64,000 nt of DNA from Lepidonotus clava (lineage: Eukaryota > Annelida > Polychaeta > Phyllodocida > Polynoidae). The translations under genes were made by a program, and so were the position numbers. The stretch spans positions 33,539,659 to 33,603,658 of the forward strand of contig OW387140.1 of the NCBI GenBank assembly GCA_936440205.1, in the 5' to 3' direction. The first letter of the stretch is position 1. Every line of letters begins with the position of its first letter. Shown one piece after another: positions 43,938 to 55,700 of the stretch. The notes beneath the pieces were generated by a model, which worked only from the letters and a program-made list of their open reading frames with translations, was not told where the DNA came from and searched no databases.

Positions 43938-44457
43938 TAGAGTAGCGTACAGCCTCAATGGTAAGTAGCTTACAGCCTCACGGGCAAGTAACGTACAGCC
44001 TCACATGCAAGTAGTGTACAGCCTCAATGGTAAATAGCATACAGCCTCACAGGTAAGTAGCATACAACCTCACGGGTAAGTAGCATACAGCCTCATGGGC
44101 AAGTAGCATACAGCCTCACGGGGTAAGTAGCATACAGCCTCATGGGCAAGTAGTGTACAGCCTCACAAGCCACATAGCATAATGGCATCATGAGACAAGT
44201 ACCAAACGGCCTCACAGGCAAGTCGCGTACAGTCTTATTGGCAAGTATGTACCACCTCATGAGTCATGTAGCATACGGCCTCAAGAGACAAATAGCATAT
44301 GACCTCATGGGCAAGTAGCATACAGCCTTATGGGCAAGTAGCAAACAGCCTCACAGAAAGTATATATACCACCTCACATGTCATGTAGCATACCGCCTCA
44401 CAAGTCAAATAATTACAGCCTCACGAGATAAGTAGCGTACAGCCTCATAGCGCTCCA
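43938..44457 (+). repeat. About 24 bp minisatellite, GGTAAGTAGCATACAGCCTCAC units
   Basis: About 20 units with substitutions and small length changes. Many units carry GGTAAGTAG or GGCAAGTAG and all good copies end in TACAGCCTCA. Divergence rises towards the right end. Confidence 0.9.
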
Positions 44458-45837
44458 GGTTCCTCTCTACAGTGGACGTTAATTCTGTTAGTATGGTAAC
44501 AAATAGAAAAATAAGTATGAGCTATGTCTTGCATAGACTTGCGCTATGACGCTAACACATTGACTTAGGACCGCCTGCAAAATGGAAGGACTTGCTTTCA
44601 CTTGTTAATGACCCACATAAAAACGCTGTTAATTCAAAGTTACATACCATTAGCTAACAAAAAAAGAAATATGTTTTCGTACAATGGTCCTGACTACATT
44701 ACTCTGACAGGGTCTTAAAATGTTTTGTTTGTATACTTATTGTCAGCCCAGCGTTCTAGCACTATTCTTCTCATAGCGTACAATAAGGACACTGAGGTAT
44801 TAGGTTATTGGCAAAGCTCAAAATCTCTACCGCTAATCACTGAAAAAAGTATTTGATAGCATTAAAAATTTAGGACTTTAAACATAATGGAGACATTTCC
44901 GAAAAATTACGATTAAGCATATCTGTTGAAGTTGATTAGCAAAAATGTTATATATTTTTCCTTTCTTGAATTCCTCTCAGGTAAAGTTAGTTTATCAATT
45001 TCAAAATCTAAGACAAGCAAACAAATCTTGACCATTGTTACCACTGCCCTCCAACTCACCACTACCACCGACAAGGGTTGATCATTATGTAACATTTTAC
45101 AATTACAATTTGTCCCTTAACACTTCTTATTTCAAAGAACCTATAACCTTCTTTTAAGTAGAACACCAAATAAATCCAAGCATTGCTCTGTACATCATAC
45201 TCTGGCAACTACGTCTGTACATTCATGTGTATTGCCTCATTATTCTTGCATTTAGTACCGAGTCATAACAACAGATGTCGCGCCAGTATCAATTAACTCA
45301 TACGCAATCCGCTATGAGGCAGCATCAGCGTCGGTAGCGTCGATTCCGAGCAAACTTGCAGGTGGGGACGGACGTCACACAAACTCCTTCTTGGTCAAGC
45401 TCTGGAGAAAAAGCTTGTGTCATGAAAATAAACATTATCCCAAAACCCAGCATGGGTAGGTGTCAATATAACGGAGGCAGCTCTCCAAGTGCCTCAGTTA
45501 GTTACATTAAGTAGTCAACAGCTCCCAATTCCATCAGCCTAAGAAAACTGCATGTATGGTAACCACAATGTCAGTTTTGCTCATGATTAATTTTCACTAT
45601 CTATACATTCCCAGTTCCTTGTAGGGCTGGGGTCTTGGACGTTTTGCTGGCCTTGAATTGTTTTTCGTCGGCAGACATCACACCAATAAATAGTCTCAAT
45701 GGATGAGTATCAGATATTCAATATAGCAAACTAGTATGTTTTCTGAGGGTGGTCTGGTTTGTACAGAATGTGGTAGCAGATGGTGGCGCCAATGGGCTTT
45801 TTTATTGCTCGTCTTAGCACCTATTGTAAACAATGGG
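44458..45837. other. Gene-free stretch
   Basis: No gene or element boundary recognised between the two minisatellites. Confidence 0.4.
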
Positions 45838-46360
45838 CTGTGTGACAGCCGTGCCATGCCTATGTTATGACACATGTTATGGCCAGCATGTGGCAAAATC
45901 AGCCCATGTTATTATCCATAATGGTTTGTGTGTGACTCAATAAGCCCATGTTTTTACTCAGCAAAGTCAGTGTGCAGCGCCCACTTCACCAATGTTATTA
46001 TCCACCATGGTTGGTGTGAGACTACTCAGCCCATATTTTTACTCAGTATAGTCAGTGTGCGGCATCGCTAAGCCCAAGTTATTAACAAACATGGTTGGTA
46101 TCTGGCAACACTCAGCCCATGTTATTAACAAACATGGTCATTATCCAACAATACTCAGCCCATGTTATTAACAAACAAGGCAGAATTTGACAACTCTGAG
46201 GCCATGTTATTATCAAACATGGTCATTATCTGACAACACTCAGCCCATGTGTTAATAAACATGGCCATTATGTCGCATCACTTAGCCCATGTTATTAACA
46301 AACATGGTCAGTATGTCGCATCACTTCACCCATGTTATTAACAAACACCATCAGCATGTG
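45838..46360 (+). repeat. About 44 bp minisatellite, CAGCCCATGTTATTAACAAA units
   Basis: Roughly ten units built from CAGCCCATGTTATTAACAAA, then CATGGTCA and a variable TATCTGGCAACACT. CCATGTT and AACATGG form an inverted pair within each unit. Older, more divergent units are on the left. Confidence 0.88.
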
Positions 46361-46482
46361 GCACCACTTATCATTTTCCGCAATCCATGTCCGCGCACAC
46401 ACACAGATACTTTTCGAGGCCACTGAAAAAAGTTTGAGCATATATACAACACCATGGATAGGCATGCCTATATCTCCACTAA

Positions 46483-46776
46483 TTAATACCCCACATTTTC
46501 ACTGTGCGGTGCCACCGGCCGTGCTTTATTCGCAGTATTCTCCCAACTGTTCATCCATATAGGTGCGGTCCAAATACACCAGGCGAAGGCGAAGGCCATG
46601 AAGACGTAGAGCAAACCCTTGACTCCCTTCTTACTGGAGCCGGCTACCGGGTAGGAGAGGATGGCCACTATCTTACTCTTGGAGTCCTGGGCCAGGGTGA
46701 TAAGGGTGAGGCAGCAGATACAGATAACGATGAGCACGGGCACCAGGTACATGGCGTTCATGTCCACCACGTACAC
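46483..46776 (-). CDS. Hexosaminidase last exon: two hydrophobic segments
   Basis: Acceptor GGTTGCAG before 46776, phase 0. Codes for [10 protein letters not shown], a hydrophobic helix [19 protein letters not shown], a basic loop SSKKGVKG, a second helix [15 protein letters not shown] and a polar tail ending NVGY, stop at 46483-46485. Lysosomal HEXA and HEXB have no counterpart. GC-rich codon use matches the other exons. Confidence 0.75.
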   Translation of the reverse strand: MYVVDMNAMYLVPVLIVICICCLTLITLAQDSKSKIVAILSYPVAGSSKKGVKGLLYVFMAFAFAWCIWTAPIWMNSWENTANKARPVAPHSENVGY

Positions 46777-49700
46777 CTGCAACCAGGGAGAATTGGATTA
46801 TTACAGGTGGGATCATTAATTGTTACTAGGTCAACAGTTTTGTTTTCAGTCAAAACGGTAAAAAGACTGTCAAGCTCATCTGACAATATCTTTACGGCGA
46901 GAATTATTGTATTTCAAAATTATTGAAGTAATAAGAGTAAGTTTCGTTCAAAAATGTACCATTATTTAGGATATTGACACAGAGGAACACTGACACTGTG
47001 ATGGACTTGGAATTTTAAGTTACACGTTGCATGGTTATTCATAGGACTATCTTATCTCTGTTGTTCCCCAGGTGAAAAGGGAAGCTATCGATTATTTCCT
47101 ACAGAACTTTATGAGTGTTTCTCAACAATATACATAAAAAGACATTCAATGTATATATTCTACGAAACCCTTGTTTACAACTATTAAGCTAGGATGATGA
47201 CCATTGATTTGATACTGGGATCGACAGCAAAAATGTACCTAGGTAAAGAATCTTACCTGAGGGTAGTTGGACTTGAACTGGAGTTCGTCCGTATGAGATG
47301 ACCAGGAGAAGACGGGCGCTTCACGTGGTCTCTGCGGCCGACCTTTCCGGGACCACGTCTGACAGTGGCCGGGCCCGGAGAGTACACCGACTTTAAGCCC
47401 TCGCCTGGAACATAACCTTACAATTAGTGACTTATTATACGTGTACTAAAAATTCAATGGAGAAAGGATAATTCTCTGCAATAGCTTTAATATTTGGGGG
47501 TTAAGCAAAATTTCACGTATAAAACTATTCAGATTTTATTACTATTAACTCGCTCTAAACTCGCCGATTCCTTCTTAAGTAACGTTCAACAAATGAAAAC
47601 ACCAAACGTCCAACCCCATGGATACTGTAGTACACATTCCTTAAAATCGTATTGCAGCCTCAGATTAGAAAGAACAGTTGGAGCGTATTTCATTACGCCC
47701 AGGCCTCCCCCCCCCCCCCCCCGATAAAGAGATTGTTTTCTGTCTATGGTTTGCTAAGAGTTATTCATTCCAGCGATGATCATTTTTTCTTAGATTTTTT
47801 TTTCTTTCTCTTCTCTCTCTTGTTTTTTTTTGCGGGGGAGTGGAGGGGTTGCAAACAGATACTTTTCACAACTTTTTTTGTTAATAATAAATACTTTTTT
47901 TTTTTTTTAAATCGGGCGGCCACATGGAATCAAATATTAGCTAAGGGTGGCCTCACATGACTGGGTGAGCTGCTCGCCCTGACCTACCTGAGCATCCGAC
48001 ACCGCTGCTCCTCTATCCGGGAGGCGGCCGCCACCTCGTCTCGTACCCGCTTATTGCTCCACAGACGCTCGGCCGCCGCTGACGCCCGAGGCCTGCGAGG
48101 GAAGAAAAAATACACTGTAAATGGCACAGTAAACGTATATGTATTCTGAATACTGTCAGAAGGATATGAAAGATACAATCTAAAAAATGTTTTATTAATG
48201 TTATGTTTGCATTGTGTTGGTTTGCTTTGGGGCCCTTCGATAAAATATGCATTTTTTTCTCTGATTTTAGTCTCCCCTCCCTCGGTACGTATATTTTCCA
48301 GAATATCTGACTCACAAACCTTGATGCACACGTACTTCAGATAAGGCCCCTTACATGAAAGATCTAATTCGTAGGTCCTTAGATACATGCAGGGATATCC
48401 CCGCTCATCTTGTGTAAAGAATCATGTCAGACTCTCCAGGACTCACTCTGATTTTAACGAAATCATTCGTATAAATATATCTAGTTTGTATCAGTAATTC
48501 CAAGTGCTCGACGCGCACCTGTCAGATATAATTATATTACTAGATATACTATGGTCAGCACACATACCAACGTCCTTAACTCAAAATGTTTATTGCATCT
48601 ACTCACCAGAGCCTGGATATGATGTTCTCGTCGTCGGCGTACTCTGTCCACAGGGCCGCCTCCCCTCCCAACAGTAACGAGCTGTTCTTTAGTTGGAAGT
48701 CTTGTAATTGGTCTGAAGGAAAAGGTAGAAAAACATTTGTAAATATCACAAATATATGAGTACTTGTAAAACTTTGTATTCTTTAAAGAAATTACTCAGG
48801 CATTGCGTCAAAACAATCCAAACATCTTTCTTAGATACCCGATTTTTTTTTTATTAAAGAGTTAAATTGGTAGATCTAAATTAAAATATTTGATGAACAT
48901 CCCTTTACACAGGGGCGTTAAACCCCATCTTTAAGCTGGGCCACTATGAGAAAATCCTGTAACAAAGGATTTTCCGGTCGAAAGCCAATGAGAAGGCAGT
49001 GACCAATTGTATGGTAATACTACTGACTGATAGGTGTAAAGGCCCCAGGCATATCCAAGAGATAACTGTTACAAATTGGATCTAAATTAGGAACATGCAA
49101 CACCCAAAAGGAATCTTCTTTCCAATTTCATGCCCGATCAGTTTTGTGCCCACACCAGAATATCCAACACTATAGGTTTACTGGTCATGCTCGTCATCCC
49201 CTTACAACAGAATGGGCTACCGCCATAAAACGAGAGGCGTAGACTTACCTAGTTGTTCACAGCGGTAGTACTTGTCCCAGTCCTGGCCGTAGTTGATGTA
49301 GTCCAGGTACCAACACGTCGAGTAGATCACCCGCAGACCCATGTTGATCATCCGCTCCACGTCAAAGGCGTCCCCCATCCACACCTGGACAATGGTGTCA
49401 GCCTTAACCTGGAAAATGAGGAGGGATTTCATAAAATTAGATTGTCTGTATTAGGTACGGAAAGACCATTTGTCTGTATTAGGTACGGAAAGACCATTTG
49501 TCTGTATTAGGTACGGAAAGACCATTTGTCTGTATTAGGTACGGAAAGACCATTTGTCTGTATTAGGTACGGAAAGACCATTTGTCTGTATTAGGTACGG
49601 AAAGACCATTTGTCTGTATTAGGTACGGAAAGACCATTTGTCTGTATTAGGTACGGAAAGACCATTTGTCTGTATTAGATATGGAAAGACCATTTGTATT

Positions 49701-52700
49701 TGAAATTCAACTCTAATAGGCCCGGAAAGACCATTTTGTATTTGAAATTCAACACTGATATATTTTTTGACATCGATCAAAACATTTGTTTATTTTGATT
49801 TCGTTTTTTTTTTTTCGTTTTTTTCTTCTTTTTTTTTCATTCTGACATATTTGTGAGCACTTTCAATATTGTCTTTCCTATTCTTTAGTTTGTTATTATT
49901 TTCCCCTTTGACAAGAGGTTTTATTTACTCGGACAGCTCTAACACTGAGACGATGAGTCCCAATTGTGATTTAAATGGACCAATTGTGTTTGCTCCTTTC
50001 GATGAAAGAGTTTTATATGATTACTGCCGACAAAAAACTAAATTGCATGGACGACTAAAAGATTCTATTCTTGGCAAAGTCTAAGGCTTCAAAAGTAGTT
50101 GTTTTAGTCTCTTTTACATAAACCAAAGTGTCTTGGTCTTTCTCATTTTATTTTTGTTTCAAAGTTTGACTTACGTTGACTCCATTATCGACAACCTCTT
50201 GCCACACGATGTAGCCGCTGCCTTTGTCTCTGTTCTTCCCCAGTTGTGTAACAATCTCCAACAACCTGGAGGGGTAAAAAAATCATATTTTGTCAGTGTC
50301 ATGTGTCAAGGTGACATTATTCAACACCATTCTGTCAGAAATCCAAGAAACTTAAGTATGTTTTTAGACTTTTTGTTTATGTACTATGGCACAGTGTCAC
50401 ACAAGAAATTACCATGCCGACGTGGCCTAGGAAAGAGAACCTTCTTTTGCTAAACTGAAATAGGAAATATAATGCTTGCGAGCTATTGGTATTTCAGAAG
50501 GTTACTGATGAGATAAGAAAAAAGACATGGGCCCATATTCTTGTACCGGATTATGATTAGTGTCTCATGATTAATAAGTCCATCTGTCCCAAAACATAGA
50601 AATATCGTTGTGCATTTAACTCAATGTCAGACTCTTAGATGTTAATGCTTTTTGTAACAGATAAAATCACTAGCCACAAGACACTTACTAATTAGAGTTC
50701 AACAGATTAGCCTCTGCAGTAATGAGAATATGGCGCTAGTAAAATAAGGCCATCCAGTTACTTACTTGCGCTCATACAATCCCAGAACATCCCTGACGTC
50801 CGACAGGTTGTTCCGTTTGATGAAGTTGTTTATCTGAGGATTTGATTCCCTGCGAAATAAAGTATTTTTTGTTAGAAAATGGAAGTTAAATTGCTTCTCA
50901 TAAGTTCATGAATTTGCTTCTCATAATCTAATTAATTTTCGATCTCAGGTTTACCCTTACGACTCTAAGTATTTTGATTTATGCGTAATAATAGTATCGG
51001 ATATTAATACGTCCCCTCAGTACAAAACTTTTGTAACCAATATTCTTAACACAAGATCATACAACCATTTTGCTGTAAGGGGACGATATTAACAGAGGGA
51101 ACTCAATCAAATATTTCAGAGTACACGTGTAAATAGAGAGTAATAAATCTATGACATTATTTATCATGGTCTTCCTATTATAACATTAGAAGAGAAATTC
51201 AATCTCTCTTCTTCAAGGTAATTACAATACTCAGTATTGAAGTCGGTATACAATGACATTTAATCAAAAGTGGAAATTAAACTGAATCCGCTAAATTTCC
51301 GTCAGGTTTAAGAAACGAGACACACTGGAAAACTAAGTTATATCACATCTGGCTGGGAAGTATCAAAGAAGCATATGAAATATTGATGAGCCGTTCCATC
51401 ATTACAAGTGAAATGCAAGAATGATATCCTTTTACGGAATCACGTCCAATTCTTAAAGAAATTCAGAAGGATCAATCAAACAAACGGATCTCCACTTTAA
51501 TTATTAAAGAAAACTAAAGCTATTGAAAATTATTATTAATGATTTTTCTCGGTAAAATCAAATTCTGATCAATTTGATGAAAAGGGAGCCATTTCTGATG
51601 ATCCCTGTTGTGGGGTTTCATTGTAAAACTCGTCCAATTTCTAAACTTTTCCAAATGTACCAATTTAATTCATCACATTTTGTAATGATATTGGTTAATT
51701 ATTTTCATCTACTTCTTAACTGTTCTACTACAAGTATTGATTCAAATTAGCCATTTTTTTTACCCATTTAATGTTGTTTTTTTGCATCCCCTGATTTTTC
51801 AAAATCAATCAATACTCGAATTTGTCATCACACTTTTCAATGCGTGCTATGAACTGCGTATTTACTTAAAGGATAAACTCGTAGATCTAATACATTGTTG
51901 AAAGAAAATATAGGCGCTACAATGATTAAGTAAACTTGTTCTTTTAGCCCTGACCTCTTCTGCGAATCCCTACAGGCTGGTAAAATGATCCAGTGATGGG
52001 CTTTCATTTTCTTACTTGGCAAGCTCTAAGGTAATGAAAATTTAACCAGATGCCATGCAATAAAAGGACCAGAGTGCGTGAGGGGTGTATTGGCAGCTGA
52101 GGTTAAACCGCATCAATATCAACGTTGCTGACGATTCTTTCTTAAAATGACTCAATCTTAGGCAGGCATGCAAGTCAAGGTAACTTATGAAAAAATATGA
52201 AACTCAAGAAAGAAATATGAATTTATCATAAAATGCCATGAAACGTGATGTAAGAAATTAATTTCTAAAGAAATAATAACAAAATATATACAAGTTGAAA
52301 AGTAGAAAAGTTGATTAGAAGTTATGACGTGAAAGAAATCTAAAATCAGACCAAAACTTACATCCCTGCAACTTAGGCTCATATTACTATGAATATCCCC
52401 TAATTAAGGGACCTCCATAGTTTGTCTAAAACCACTCACCAGCAGTCAAAAGGCACCTCGTCCCCTCCCAGGTGGATGTACTTGTCCTTAAACACGGCCA
52501 GCACCTCCCTGAAGAACTTCTGCAGGAAGAGGTAGGTGGACTTGAGGATGGGGTTGATGGGCCCGAAGAGCCCGTTAGGCTGGCGGCTGTAGTCGTAGCA
52601 CGGCGTCAGCAGGTAGTCCTGGCCGAAACCCCACGACAACGTGTGACCTGGAGACAAGGGGGAATGGGTTAGGATATAGTTTATAACAAATTTTATATTG

Positions 52701-55700
52701 GTTCATCTGGATTTCCTATCCTGTGCCGAACAAATCCGTCCCTTCCAAGATAGCATCTAGCAAGTCGAGTAGGGTTCTCGAATAATTATATTTTCAATTT
52801 TCAACTTTCTTTTCTAACTGCGCGAGATAATACCTTTGATGATCTATGATTTTGTAGATGGGGTCATTAATGTATAGAATATACATAATATATCACCTTC
52901 GCGACACCCTTGTATCCTTAGGCTACCTAAACAGGCCTTGGAGGAATACGAAAGCTGATCTTTTTTCGTTTTTTCGTTTTTTTCGTTTTAATTTTTGTTG
53001 CCCGCGTTTCGCAATTATGTACAATCATAAAATTACATATAAATGATCGAGTAATTCAAATTGATGTGAGCGACCAACAAACTGCCATTTTGTAATCTTT
53101 GAGATGTAAATAGCTGACGATACAAACAGTTCAATGAGACCGAGCAGGTGCTCTGTGTGGGTTCTAAATAGGATTGGAGGCCACCTTAAGTAACGAGAAG
53201 TCGTGACCCTAAAAGCTGTCTATCTAGATTTTCCTCACATCTTTGTTCCTGTTATCTCACAGATACAAATCAAGAAGGTAATCAACTACTGCCTGATTGT
53301 GTTTAGTTCTAGATATGGCTATTCAGTCGAATGTATAAAGCGTCTGAGCCTATGTCAAAATTTAATGAATTACACGAGAAGCAACCGGAAAAGTAATGAG
53401 CGATCTGTTATCAAGCTTATCAATGCTTAATCTTGAAATACTTGCGAGTTTATGAAATCCGGTTCATAGTTTGAATAATATTGTTACGGATGTGTAAATG
53501 TGATTTTCATTGTGCTGAAAACATAACCTTCTACTTAAGCAAAAGTGGTTCGATTTTCCCGTCAGTTAAATCGACATATTCTTTCTTCTCTTGCCTAAAA
53601 ACATCTATTAATCATATTACAATGATGTGTTTACGAGAAAAAAAGACTTCCCGATCTGTCTTACCTGGTGTGTCAAACTCGGGTATGACCCGTATACCCC
53701 GTAGCCGGGCCTCCTCTATGATCTCGGCCACCACCTCGTGGGTGTAGATGTGGGTACGGGAGTCGTACGCACCCTAAATTAAGTAGAAAGTTAAAAATAA
53801 CACACGTGAAAAAAAAGTCTGTATCAGGATCAAAGTATATATTTTTTCAGGGATGTAAGTCAGGGTTAATGAAAAAATCTGAAACCCCAGAGAGAAAATT
53901 TAGAATAATCTTAAATTGCTACAAAACGTCATGTAAGGAATTCAGTTTGAAAATTATTATTTGAGGTGATGATGACTGAAAAAATCTGAAATCAGATTAA
54001 AATCTGAAAACTTACATCCCAGTATATTTTTTAAAAATAAATATGGATTTTCCTTTACATTTTCTTGAATTATGAGTGCTTGAGGGAAAAAAGTATGCTA
54101 TATCGATTTGATTAGAAAATATTTACATTATGATTATCTGTTAGGTCCCCTTTATTGCAACTTTTTTTAATTTTGAAAAATTATTAACGTTATATTCTAT
54201 CAAATATAACTTAGAAAAGTAGAGAGAGAAAACGAGTAATTAATGCAACAAAGAATTGTTATTAATTAGGGGGCATTAACTGCAGTTTAATAAAGCCCTC
54301 AATTAATTCATTACAAAAATTCATATAAAACCTAAAACGGTTATTTTATCAAAGAGCATTGCTATACTTACATTTTTGGTCAGATTGGGGAAGGTTTTAC
54401 TCTCAAACGGGAAGGACTGGTCGTCGGTTATGTGCCAGTGGAAGACGTTCATTTTGTTCTGAGCCATGGCTTCCTGTAAAGGTACAAGTGCCAACAATCA
54501 GTCACCCTCTGCTAAAGGAGCCCTCTGCCAGGGAGGCGTCAGGATAAATTACCGGGGACGTGTTTGTGCCTGACGCCTACCAGCAGATTGGTACAAAACC
54601 TTTGTTACCACCCCAGCCGTTCTACTTAGACACTGTCGGCCGTTCCCTTTCTGTCTCTTGAGTGCCGGCCGTCTTACATCCATCCCGTTTATCATTACAC
54701 ACCTTCTAGCTTGGGGCTAAAAAAAACAACACCTACGCTTTATACAAACACCATTGTGTGTTAGTGACGAATCTGTTTATATGGTAGGATTATTCCTTAG
54801 GTTATTTTCTGGGACGCAAGACATCTTTTTCTTTTCATAAAATCACCAACTTATAATTGGCTCAATTTACACATGTCTATCTTCTTATGACGGTTTCTTT
54901 TGTTCACAGGACCATAGCCAGGTAATACAATTAAAATGCTCATTAATTTTGTTGATGTTCTCATTAAAACAATGCAAATTGCGCTCTTTCATAAAGCCAG
55001 CAACACAGCTGTAAGACTATAGCAGAACAATTGCGCTTTTGTCCTTTGCTCATTAGAAGTTCTATAATGGAGTTTCATATTAAACTTCGATTTCCATATC
55101 TACTCTGTGGAATTCTAATCATAGGCTGATTACGTTCTGAGAGTCTCGGCTGGCCGAGTAACTGATCAATCCCTCCCTGGGTACGCCTTTGTCTGGTGAG
55201 ATGAGTTGAGCCTCAGGCACACAGCATCACATAATCTACTTTGGAAGCTTTATCTTTTTATATTACTATGCTTTTTACTTTTTTCTGTGTTTGATTTTTT
55301 TTTTACCTTTATTTTTTTTTTTTACTTTTTTATGATCTTTCTTTTGTCCTTTTTGTCGTTTTTTTTTTGTTTTGTTTTGTTTTTCCACTTTTTTTACTTC
55401 AATTATTTTTACTTTTCATCTTTTTTTACTTTTGTATTTACCTTTCTCCCCTTTCTGCATCAATACCCTGCGCTCTGAAGGTGAATCCCCCTTTACATAA
55501 TCTACTTGAGGGATGTGCGGGCTCACAGCGATAGGGTCTCACAAGACTCCTCACAAGACGGCTTAACCTTACGGCTATTGTGTCTTCAAGAACCTGCCCG
55601 CTTTATTCTCAGACAATAGCTAGGCCTATCCTTTTCGGCTACAAGAGCGATCCCTGTTTTGAAGTGCTAACCTTTGAGGGTCCTTATGGGTAAAGAGCAT

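Noticed and set aside
49869-50084. 71-codon plus-strand frame starting with a signal-peptide-like segment
   Set aside because: It lies in a hexosaminidase intron, antisense, with a T-rich tract producing the hydrophobic start and no domain or regulatory context.
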